Source of the DNA: Dictyophora rubrovolvata
Taxonomy: Eukaryota; Basidiomycota; Agaricomycetes; Phallales; Phallaceae
Assembly (NCBI GenBank): GCA_029959195.1
Contig: CP114123.1
Coordinates: forward strand, 868,001-932,000
Direction of reading: 5' to 3'
DNA length: 64,000 nt
Shown here: positions 54,837 through 64,000 of the stretch, in pieces
Layout: every line of letters begins with the position of its first letter
Position numbering within the stretch: position 1 is the stretch's first letter
Program-made: the position numbers and the translations under genes
The notes under the pieces: model-generated
What the model was told of the DNA's origin: nothing
Databases searched by the model: none
The model's input: the letters and a program-made list of their open reading frames with translations, nothing else

Positions 54837-57280
54837 AGAGACTGTAAAAACAAATAGCGATTACAGGACAAGAGACAGCGATTGGAACAAGCGTGGACAT
54901 TCGAAGGATAGTGTTCGCTTTATATACTGAAATAGGTTCGGTTCTAGTGAATCAGAAATGTAAGTAAGCTATTGGGAATTTTGTAATTAGTCATAAATCA
55001 ATATAAAAAACCTGCTGCCTAATTCATACCTCCATCGATGCAAGGTTCGGTTCGGGTGTGTTCTGCCGCTTCTTTACCCTCTCTACGAATCAATAGAATA
55101 CATATCTCTTAGCTCTATCTCAACGCTCGCGTTATCCATTGAAACGAGTAACGGCGGAACTTGATTGGCAAGGAAGCAAAAAAAAAATTGAAAAGGGAAT
55201 GATTTTGGGACGATCCGCAAAATTTCGGCGCGTGAAAAATTGATAAGATGCAAGATTACCCGAAAACGAACGGACTAGCGGGAGCTGGGCTGAAACTGTG
55301 TGTGAATTGTGGACGATCGTTTCCTTCCAGAGTAGTACTAGTACGAGACAGTAAGGGTCCGCCGCTCCGAGTATTACAGGGCATGGTATGCGCAGCGTCT
55401 CCGAATGGAAGTGACGGAGAGAATTGATTGATAATATATTGATATTGATATTGTTTTTGCTTTTGATTTTCTTTTTGTTCTCGTTATAGTAAAGTCAGCG
55501 CTGTATAGGAATAAAAAAATCCCGAGTGAATCGTCGAGTGGTGTTTGAGGTATATAAATAACCTTGAAAGAGATAGATAGAGTTTACAGGAATGCGCAAT
55601 ATCTGTTCTATAAGTCACGGAGAAACATTTGGGTTAGAATGATGGCGAAGATAAATCATCGATGATGGTGATTAGCACGTTTTTCTGTATTCCGCACGCG
55701 AGGCGGACAAACAAGCCACAACTGATTCTCAGTAAAGTCGAAATTAAACCTTGACGGCTTCTTTCTAGTCTATATTTATGCGAAGATAGCTTTTGGGAGA
55801 GTAGAAATGCGCCCGGTACATATGGTAAAACTGAACACGTCTACGGAGATGAATATATTCAAACATACTGAGGATGGTGAACGCAATCTGAATTCGCGTG
55901 GTCGCTTCGTAGTATACCAATTAGGCCAGGAGACTGAAGCAGTGAATCCATGAGATCACATGCACTACCTAATGAACATCCCTTGCTTTTCGACGCTAGG
56001 ATGTGTCGTGTTTTGTTTAATAAGTGTTTTCATTAACATGTCAAATTGATGTCAAAACCGAAATGAAAGAGACGCAAAGTGCGAGAGAAGGTAAAAAGTC
56101 AAGTGATCCAATTACTCGGCATTCTCCGGACGTCTAAGAACGGCAGTTATGCAAATCAATGCCCTCCGTTAATACCACTGCACTACAAGAACACATGCCC
56201 AGTCTGTTCGTTCGGAAATATATATATTCTCCCGAAGCTGGAATATGTAGCCTCATATTGAATTTGCCAATAATTCCGACCCAAGGACTTGGGACTCGAG
56301 GGTGCTTTAGCAACCCCGGTCCCCAGTGAAAGTCGTTTTTAAATCCGGCCTAAATATCTCATTAGAGGAGCATTTTAGCAGTTCGTACAAGTCCCATATA
56401 ACACTGAGGCACCGTTGCCTACAGGAAGAGACGAAAAACCTTCCAGAAGTACTCCTGACACCACCGCAATTTCTCTTTGTGTTCCCGATAGTATGTCATA
56501 CGTAGCAACATACTTCTATCCAAGAACAAGTGGAACTTGGAAGTATCACGATTTAGTTTGCTACTTTATACTTTTAGTCGTAATATAACTTACTGATTTA
56601 TCACTTGTCCCTGCTACTATATTCCTGGAGTCCTCGAAGATTGTGGACACTGTGCGGCCGAACTCTGGCGTAATCGCCACCGTTCAAAAGGAATTAAACA
56701 GAAGAGACTTTGATCTGTTTATAATCGCCAAATATGTGCTTATTGATATTGTTCATTTGGCTCTGGTCTTTTAGAAGAGGGAACCCCTACACCATGCGAA
56801 ACACGGCACACGGCGTTATAACCAAGCTGGTTTGCGGCTAGTCACCGGTCCCGGTCAGTCATCAATGCAACATCCTGCCAAGAGTATGCAGACATGACGA
56901 GGATCGTATTCGTCAACGGGTCAACTTCCGGTAGACATCAGTCCAGCATCGACTCTCGAGAGACCCAGAGATTGAGGTGGCTAGGCTAATGCCGAGCTGA
57001 GCCGAGATATATAAACTTCAATGCAGTCCCTGCTGACTGTTACAAGTCAGCAAGTCATCGAATGTTTCGAATAAAACGCATGTGTCGCTGAGTAAGTTGT
57101 CCGACAGTAGTTTCACCGGGTTTGTCACGCATGTCACACATGCATACGTCAGCAGTTTTTCTTAGTAATGGTCTTGTTCCATACCATTCGGAGCACCGAG
57201 AACAGCGCTGACGCGTCGACAAGTATAATAAGCCAAACGCAGTTCCGTGCAGTTTTCGCCACTTACCGCACCCACTAGTC
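54837..57280. other. Large intergenic gap, about 2.4 kb
   Basis: This lies between the divergent F-box and AN1 genes. GATATTGATATTG simple sequence occurs near 55434. No gene, tRNA or mobile-element end is recognised. Short frames (for example 56079-56261 and the minus-strand frame at 57055-57303) have no family features. Confidence 0.4.
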
Positions 57281-58438
57281 ATGTCTAATATCGACTCCTC
57301 CATGAACTCTCATATGCTGTTTGTCGGACAGCAATGTCACTCGTCTCAATGCTACTTGGTCGATTTCCTGCCCTTCAAATGCGATCATTGCCACCATTCA
57401 TATTGTGCCGAACATTACAAGCCGGAAGCCCATGCTTGTGAGAAGTTCGATTCATCGAAACACAACAGAGTGGCACCCTCTTGTGAGTCCGACTCCTCGT
57501 GACATATCTCAGGTTAATTTCTCATCTTTCGGTCATAGGTCCACTTTGTGATACTCCAATAGCTATACCCCCAAATGAGGATCCTAACATTCGAATGGAA
57601 CGGCATATTGAAATGGATTGTCGGGTTGCCACGGGGCGCAAGGCAAAAACGAGTAGTGTTCCCATATGTGCTAAGCCCCATTGTGGAAAGAAGTTGCTTG
57701 CCCCCATCAAATGTCAGGTAAGCAATCAAATGTCTCAAATTTATGAAACCTATATGCACCATAATACAAATTTAGGATTGTAACCAACAATTTTGTCCTA
57801 CACATCGACATGCGCCTTCGCACGATTGTACCAAATTACCTACGCCATCCACGTCTTCCACAACAATGCAGGCCCTGGCGAAAGCCAAATCGGCTGTTTC
57901 ATCTTCCATATTATCAACGATCCCCGTTTCGTCCAACTTAAACAAGACAGCGAAGGCTTCTCAAGAAACAATATTACCTCGTGCTTCTTCGTCGGCAGCA
58001 ACATCAACACCAGCAGTAAAAACAAGTCTGGGATCATCACTCAAAGCTGACCGGTGCGATTCATTTCTTTCTTCACCAGTTAATATACGAATACCCACCA
58101 GTTCTCTTTCACCTGTCCTTTCACCTGTCGACGTCCCTGCATCGCCTCCTCCACCTCGTTGTAAACCTCTTAATTCAATATTAACTACGTCATGGGCACC
58201 GCCATCATTGTTTGGTACTGCTTAATCAAATTAAAGACGTGCGAAGGCGGAACAAGAATCTCAACTACGTGCAATGAGGGAACGTGCTAAGAAGGGTGTG
58301 CGTATCCCTCTCTTTCTCCGATTTCGGGCACGGTTTTAATGGAAATTTTAGCTTCTGTCTGATAAAGAGAAGGTCCAATTAGCCGAATTGGAGGCTGTTA
58401 TTGCCAATCGCAAGAATGATCAGTGCTTATTGATGTAG
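57281..58438 (+). CDS. AN1-type zinc-finger protein (two fingers)
   Basis: It starts MSNIDSSMNSHMLFVGQQCH. Finger 1 is C-x4-C ... FKCDHCHHSYCAEHYKPEAH (57335-57440), ending in HAC. After an intron, SCPLCDTPIAIPPNEDPN and RMERHIEMDC lead to finger 2, CAKPHCGKKLLAPIKCQDCN, then QFCPTHRHAPSHDC. A Ser/Thr/Pro-rich middle and a charged C-terminus (RAKAEQESQLRAMRERAKKG, EKVQLAELEAVIANR) follow. A 48 nt intron (GTCATG...AAAG, about 58190-58237) best explains the frame change near 58215; without it the frame stops at 58225. The layout resembles Cuz1/ZFAND2-type factors, which link stress to Cdc48 and the proteasome. Confidence 0.85.
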
Positions 58439-59052
58439 CTTCACTATTTATCATACATATATCTATGTGCCATTATTATATCCACAAACCTTGTATACTT
58501 TTACGGATATTTCATATTGGAATCTACCATATTCTTTATCACATAGCTTGCTGGTCCCTTTGCTTGAAAACTTCGGAGGAACAGTGCTGCCGCCTGGCAC
58601 TTAGTCCTCTCCTGTCGGTTTTTCATATATATCTACTTCCTTCAGCCAACTTTCATTAACTTGAGGAAATAATCCTAACGTAATTTTTACAGTAATCACT
58701 ATTCGTTCTATTCGGTTAACACTCTTCGGTGGCAAGGCTTCGTCAGATGACCTTTCGTCGACTCTTCAGCGCCGTACATATCTTCCAAAAGGGCGCTCTT
58801 TTGAAATCATCGAGGTTCCATTAACACAAAGGCGATAATTTGAAATATTTAGTCGTGTGATTAGAAGATAGTGCCGCCTAAGTTGTCAGGTCGTTATCCT
58901 CCGAACGAGCCACAACACGTCAACGGCCCCGCTGGAGGTAATGTCAAACTTATAGCTTACATGTACACAGCTTGCGGAGGACTAGCTGTAACTCAGCTTA
59001 GGACACAAATTCGTCATGCGATACCTCGCAATCTTTCTTTTAATCCTGCTTT
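58439..59052. other. Intergenic between AN1 and HIS1 3' ends
   Basis: No gene is recognised; a short plus-strand frame at 58871-59056 overlaps the end of HIS1 and lacks support. Confidence 0.4.
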
Positions 59053-60329
59053 CTAGACTCTACAGTTGTCTAGGCGAATAATCAGAACGTCTTTGGCTCC
59101 TATGTCCACCAGTTCATCCATGATATCGGCCGTTTTTTTCTTTTCAACCATACTGCTAACAGCTACCCATCCATTATTATCCAAAGGTGAGACCGTTGGT
59201 GCTCTACGACCTGGTGTAACAGCTGTGGCTTGATGCAGGAGTTCTCTAGGAATGTTGTATTGGCATAATACATATCTACACGGCAAATAGGTATTAACAA
59301 TAAGTGTCAGAAGAACAAAGAGAGAAAGGATGCCTACTTTGTGCTGGCGACTACGCCAGCTATACGGCTTGTGATACGTTCAACGAGTGGTTCCAAGTCC
59401 GAATGCTTCCTTTTCGAAGACTTAATCAGCACAGCTTCCGTTTCCAAAAGCGTCCCGATTGCATGTAATCCAGCTGCACGCATTGTATCGCCAGACTCTG
59501 ACATGAAAATTAATATGATAAATCTCTTCACCTGAGTCCTTGATCTACATACCAACAAGATCGACTACGAATCGCCATTAGTTTGTGAAACTTGAATGCA
59601 ACGACCGATCGGGCGTACCAATGCCATCAGCCAAACCAAGGGCACAAGCCGCTTCGACGCTGCCACCGACATATTGTATCTGCGTACGTTGCTCTTCGCG
59701 TAACTGCAGTTTATCATCCACCTCCGAAAAGAATTTTTTTGCCAAAGTTTCGAAAGACGTGACAACGCGTTTGCCAGCCAAGTCATCCACGGTCTTGATT
59801 GATGAATGCTCTGGCACTTGGACCTTTTAATCAAATCAGTACACTTGTTAACGTTGTACTGGAATGAACATACTTGTAATGAACACTTTCCGAAGCCAAG
59901 GCGTAAGACTTCCGTGACGTGATCGGACATTTCTGCCTCGAGAATGACATCATGCCCAGTTATACCGAGATCTATATCTCCTTTCCCTACATATGATGGG
60001 ATGTCGGAGGCAGGAAGAAAGACTCTACAAACGAAAATTATTGAGATATACCTCAAATCAGGGGAGAAACGGGTGACATACAACGCAATACGATGGTTTA
60101 ACACAAGAGATACGTCCAATCGATTGGCCTTTCTGAACTGAATATCAGCACCTTCGGGGTGAATCATTTAGATATAATGACAGAGAAAAGACATTAAAAT
60201 GACAAGCCTGCAAGTAGCTCTAATGATTTCTCGTATAATCGGCCTAGAAAGATCTTCAGGAATTCATTTGGTTAAACAGGCTGTCAATAGACCTTTCTTA
60301 GGAATAGCGAACAGAAGGCGGCCTTCCAT
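59053..60329 (-). CDS. HIS1: ATP phosphoribosyltransferase
   Basis: This is the first enzyme of histidine synthesis, joining ATP and PRPP. Exons read MEGRLLFAIPKKG, RLYEKSLELLA, GADIQFRKANRLDVSLVLNH, FLPASDIPSYVGKGDIDLGI, TGHDVILEAEMSDHVTEVLR, GKCSLQVQVPEHSSIKTVDD and QIQYVGGSVEAACALGLADG. ESGDTMRAAGLHAIGTLLET follows, and a C-terminal regulatory (ACT-like) domain ends LIIRLDNCRV. The substrate loop SGDTMRAAGL is intact. The intron after LLA appears to use a GC donor (GCAG then GCTTGT). The start given is the conserved internal ATG. A small upstream exon (MAFSDTMTHSQLIASSS, about 60420-60505) may add an N-terminal extension, possibly for targeting. Confidence 0.92.
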
Positions 60330-60651
60330 TGCTTCTGACAAGATATCTAAATATGTGTTCTCGTCATGTCACAATAATATACGAACATCTGGATAGAATC
60401 TTACGCATTGTGGAGCGTTGCAAAATCAACTGGTCTCCAACGAAACTTGCCGCGTGAACTTGAAGCAATGAGCTGGGAGTGAGTCATAGTATCGGAAAAC
60501 GCCATCGTCTCGGATTACCCGGAAGGCTATGACGTAATGCCACAAGGCGGGCAGCGGGCTACTGCGAGCTTGGCACATTCAACAATGCTGTCCACTCTAC
60601 TTTCTATATAGTTCTCTCCGAACTTCAAACTTCTCTGTCGCTATAGTCCAA
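60330..60651. promoter_or_regulatory. HIS1 upstream region / divergent promoter
   Basis: 320 bases lie between HIS1 and the plus-strand unknown gene. They may include a 5' HIS1 exon (see HIS1). Confidence 0.4.
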
Positions 60652-61093
60652 ATGCCGTCCTTCAGCGAGATATTTCACGTTTTGATCAATACCCCATGCA
60701 TCCCTCCACCAACGAAGAACAATCAGGACATCGAGTTAACAGAGTTGCAACGACTGGATGACCGCCCCTCTATCCAGGTAGAATCTTTCGTTCCGTTTCC
60801 TTTTATTTGTTCCTGAGGACGTCTATAGCCATTTTTGAAACAAAAGAAAGATACAGGCTCTCTTGCTTTTGACATTGATGATTCAGGTGTCGACACTGTA
60901 CCTGAAATAAAATTTCAAGTTATTGCATTGTCGCAGTATGTATCAGTAAGTACTAAACAAAGGCTCAGAAATGCTGTATTTACTGTAGTAGGAGTTTTCA
61001 AGACGTTCATCCAAATTCTACATAGCTCCGGCCGCAAATGTTGACTACTCAAAGCCGTCAAAACGCGTTTGCGGGTGCCTTTCTCTCAAGTGA
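60652..61093 (+). CDS. Unknown 114-residue protein
   Basis: Three exons fit in frame: 60652-60777, 60829-60945 and 60992-61093. They are joined by introns with GT-AG ends (51 and 46 nt). The start is MPSFSEIFHVLINTPCIPPP, the middle has LAFDIDDSGVDTVPEIKFQV, and the end is VDYSKPSKRVCGCLSLK. No helix, signal or known domain is recognised. It is acidic in the middle and basic with a C-G-C near the end, which could be a lipid-modified tail (inference). The third exon is the least certain part. Confidence 0.45.
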
Positions 61094-62977
61094 ACTGCGC
61101 ACACGCGGGGTTGCACTTTGAAGGAAATCCTCTGATGATCTATGAAAGGAGACGTTATACAAGATTACACGAACGAGCCTACCAGACTGACATCCGGGGA
61201 CACCATTCGACCGTAAAAAATGGCACCGCTTTTTCGATAACACCTTTCGTCTCGGTCCTCCCGTCGGGCCGCTCACTCTCAATCTCAATCTCAATCTGTC
61301 ACTCTACCAACCCAGTCTGTGTTTTCTACTCCAACAACAAACCACTCACACTTCCCCCGCGTCTTACAAGTTCTCCCCCAAACTATCCTGTGTTCCGCTT
61401 ATTATGGGTATATTTGTTGTATGGCCTTGCTTCTTATCCTCTGGAAAGCGCAACCGACCAACAAAAAGGAAATGAAAACACTTAGCTTCGGCCTGATGCT
61501 GTGTTTTACTCATAACCGCCAGCGGAGATGAGTCTATCAAAATATGGAAGTATTGAACAAGGTCCCGTTTTATTAAATACCTTTCAATGCAATCAAGGTT
61601 CCCTCCTCACGCGTCACACACGATGGCACCCGACTGTGTTGTCGTTTGGGATTCTGAGACTAAGAGTCTTGTTGGACTTGTTGTGGCTCGGGGGGTAATC
61701 GTGCTCAAGCTTGTTCTAGTTCCAGTTTTTTATACAGTTTTTTTTTCTAGAATTCCGATGTTCTGGTCATGCCTATGATTAACACGGGCTTGTATACGTT
61801 CTGCGCCGACGGTTGGATCCAGGTTTGTATTCAAGGGTTTTGTACATTCCGCTGCCTAAACTGACTGCCTCGTTGGTTTTTTATTAGCGTTAGTCCTGAG
61901 CCCAGTTCGCATGTGCGGCGTCGTGGCACACCCTCTCCAGGATGATTTTCTCTCCGATCGTCACACGATTATCATGTCCTTTACAACAATTACCTTTGCT
62001 ATTTAATAGGAAGAGGAGAAGGACCATCGAGGTGAGGTCAAGTCTCCAAACGAATGATGGCCTTTTACCCCAACGGAACATATATGCACGGTAATCTATC
62101 CTCACCTTACCTTTATTAATTAATTGATTTTCTTGCGTTATTAGATCCGCTTGTTAGTCTCTTTCATCGTTTGTTTCCATCCCCCCGGTAAGCAACAGCG
62201 AACAACACTGCGGGGTTTGTAGATAAACTTGATTATGGTCCAAGCATTGTTTGAATCAGCTGGGCGCCGATGCCAAAAATGGTGAGAGGGGGTAGAAAAA
62301 AATCTGTTGATGTGACTCACTTTGTCCTTTTAGATTCGACTGGACAACTTGTGTGTTAGCGGTGTTTAAAAGACTCAGACTCGGACTCGGTACATCCGAA
62401 TCGCGTATATTTTTTACAGGTGAGCACTAAAACACTGTCGCTCTACTGGTTCTGAATTTGAAATTTGAAATTAGGCATTAGGATGTTATATCAGCCGCGC
62501 CCATCATGGATAACGTGCCCATTCAAATTAAGGGGAACGGTGAAGCTGGGCGCCGATGAATTAAATGTACATATTCATTCGGAATAAACAGCTCAAGTGA
62601 TATTATACCGTATCAAAAAATAGAGCTGGGAACATGTGTGATAAAAAGATTAAGGATCGTGCCTCACTCGGAGTAATGAAAGCTCAAGGCACCGACATCT
62701 ATATATCCTACTTATTTACGTTTAGTCATGATGTAGCTCATGATGATGTCAAAACCCTTTTTCACTGGAAGGTATTTATATTCGCATCACGATGCGATTT
62801 GTGGTGGATCTTGGCAAGGGCTCTGAATCCTTTCAATCTTGCTATCATCTCACTCCGTTGAATTTAGACTTCATATTAATCATGACTCAAGACGTATTAA
62901 AGGGTTTAGACATTTGACTTTTGTAAGCTTACAACGCAAATACCTCGAACCCATACAATATAATCCTCTTCGTAAAC
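61094..62977. other. Intergenic, about 1.9 kb
   Basis: A pyrimidine-rich stretch with three TCTCAA units lies at about 61262-61283. Frames at 61069-61485, 61587-61778 and 62634-62861 show no family features and I do not call them genes. Confidence 0.4.
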
Positions 62978-64000
62978 ATGAATAGCACAAATAATAATAC
63001 TGTAACTGCGGACATTCCAGCTGAGGAGGTCTATCAAGCGTATGTGTCAGTTCTGGTTTATGCTCTATGCTCATCATCATATCTAACCTAATTATGGGTT
63101 TAGTTATGTTTATACTTTGCTTGTTCTCAGTTCAACAGGTGAGCAGTCCGACATCTATAAAAGAAAGTTTTACAAAGACGGCAAACTTCTAGTACTTTGT
63201 TTCTATGCTACCCTGATAAAATTCTCCCGAGAAACGAAGCATGTATGGTCCACGCCATTCAGTCTGCCTACATTATTATACATCTTCACACGATATGGGA
63301 ATTTGATTAATCAGGGACTTAGCGTTGGGCTGAACTTCGTTCCAGTGAGTTGATATGCGTAATGATATTAGTACTCTTGTTAATTCCGATTTTACTGAAG
63401 TCGGGTCCAGGAAGGCAAGATATCCTAATACACGTTTGAGATTGACGTCGACTGAAATAACAGAACCCTAATATTTAAAGAACTTGTAATATACTCACCG
63501 ATGCACAGGACACTATTTCTTTTTTGACATATATCGGTGTTCAAGGTCTGTGTTCCACCATTTAGCTGTTTCGAAGGAATTTATTCAGTAATAATTATAT
63601 TAGGCTTATTGGTTATTCGAGCATATTCAATGTGCCAAGGAAATCAAGTCCTCATTTCAGTTTTAGCCTTTGTTTATTTTTCTTACTGTATTTTGAGTTT
63701 GTACGGTAAGAACCTGACAATAATAAAGTTTGAAAGAAACAACTCACTCTTTATTTGGTAGATTTAATAGCGTTTCCCGGATGTAATACAGGGTCTGTAG
63801 TTCATGTATTTAGAATCTTCAAGCCCCTATCCATTAACAAATATCTGAACTTTCAAGGCTATCCATTCCAGAAATCATTGGTATGTCAATAGTTCGTACT
63901 CATTTGTCGAGTGTTTTTCTCATTCTAAATTAACCAGTTCGAATTAACTTTACCCTTGATATCCTTGCCGTTTCCACAGATTTGCTTGTATTTGGAATTT
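62978..64000 (+). CDS. DUF6533-type multi-pass membrane protein, 5' part (cut by window edge)
   Basis: It starts MNSTNNNTVTADIPAEEVYQ. After a 65-75 nt intron the frame continues AYVYTLLVLSST. A second intron leads to VLCFYATLIKFSRETKHVWS then TPFSLPTLLYIFTRYGNLIN. This is the first-helix plus 'xx-tryptophan ... LLYI-TRY' layout of DUF6533 proteins abundant in Agaricomycetes. The next exon gives PPFSCFEGIYSVIIILGLLV and RAYSMCQGNQVLISVLAFVY, two more membrane segments with the R-x-[YW] pattern. Later exons run past 64000. These proteins have about seven predicted helices and no established function. Confidence 0.75.

Noticed and set aside
54837-57280. Hidden gene in the 2.4 kb gap
   Set aside because: All frames are short and without motif, membrane or splice support; left as intergenic.
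61069-61485. 138-codon plus-strand frame after the unknown gene
   Set aside because: No ATG at its start, no domain, pyrimidine-rich composition, and overlaps the third exon of the better supported gene.

Overview
The window is nuclear DNA of a filamentous basidiomycete, most likely an Agaricomycete. Genes are cut by many 45-65 nt introns, F-box and DUF6533-type genes are present, one hydrolase resembles the 'ectomycorrhiza-regulated esterase' group of mushroom-forming fungi, and core eukaryotic genes (AMP deaminase, EFL1, HIS1, adenosine kinase, YAE1) are interspersed. No prokaryotic, plasmid or organellar features were seen. All family calls come from reading motifs; no search was run.

Layout. 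(1) 1-2279: 5' part of an AMP deaminase gene, minus strand, running off the left edge. (2) About 2560-31550: a 29 kb head-to-tail array, all minus strand, of ten copies (A-J) of one membrane-protein family. Each protein has two successive beta-sandwich-like repeats rich in N-glycosylation sequons, a Ser/Pro linker, one Gly/Val-rich membrane helix followed by a basic stop-transfer run, and a 100-150 residue Pro/Ser-rich tail. The tail carries a conserved H-x-D-S-G-[IL]-R box and ends in a [IL]-P-P-x-Y motif. Copies A-G form one subfamily (three exons) and H-J a diverged one (two exons). B, C, E and J look whole. D, F and I have lost the tail end, H is frameshifted, A and G are pseudogenes. Between copies lie a PEP-mutase/isocitrate-lyase-family gene on the opposite strand, gene relics, diverged flanking repeats, a foldback MITE and three solo-LTR-like insertions.

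(3) 32090-44189, mostly minus: alpha/beta hydrolase, DHA1-type MFS exporter, Rad60/Esc2-like SUMO-like-domain protein, VNX1-like vacuolar cation/H+ exchanger, adenosine kinase. (4) 44588-54836: EFL1 (plus), SET-domain protein (minus), YAE1 (plus), a Dpb3/CHRAC-type histone-fold protein (plus), a HIT-family hydrolase (minus), an F-box-like protein (minus). (5) 57281-64000: AN1 zinc-finger protein (plus), HIS1 (minus), a short unknown gene (plus), and the start of a DUF6533-type membrane protein (plus) cut by the right edge.

The most unusual part is the array. Its genes look like surface receptors or adhesins whose tails carry short linear motifs for WW-domain (Rsp5/NEDD4-type) binding. The tails are gained, lost and swapped between copies, ectodomains are homogenised in short tracts, and some copies carry a stop-free first intron of 60 nt. 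That is the pattern of a fast-evolving recognition or transport-adaptor cluster, but the function is not known from sequence.
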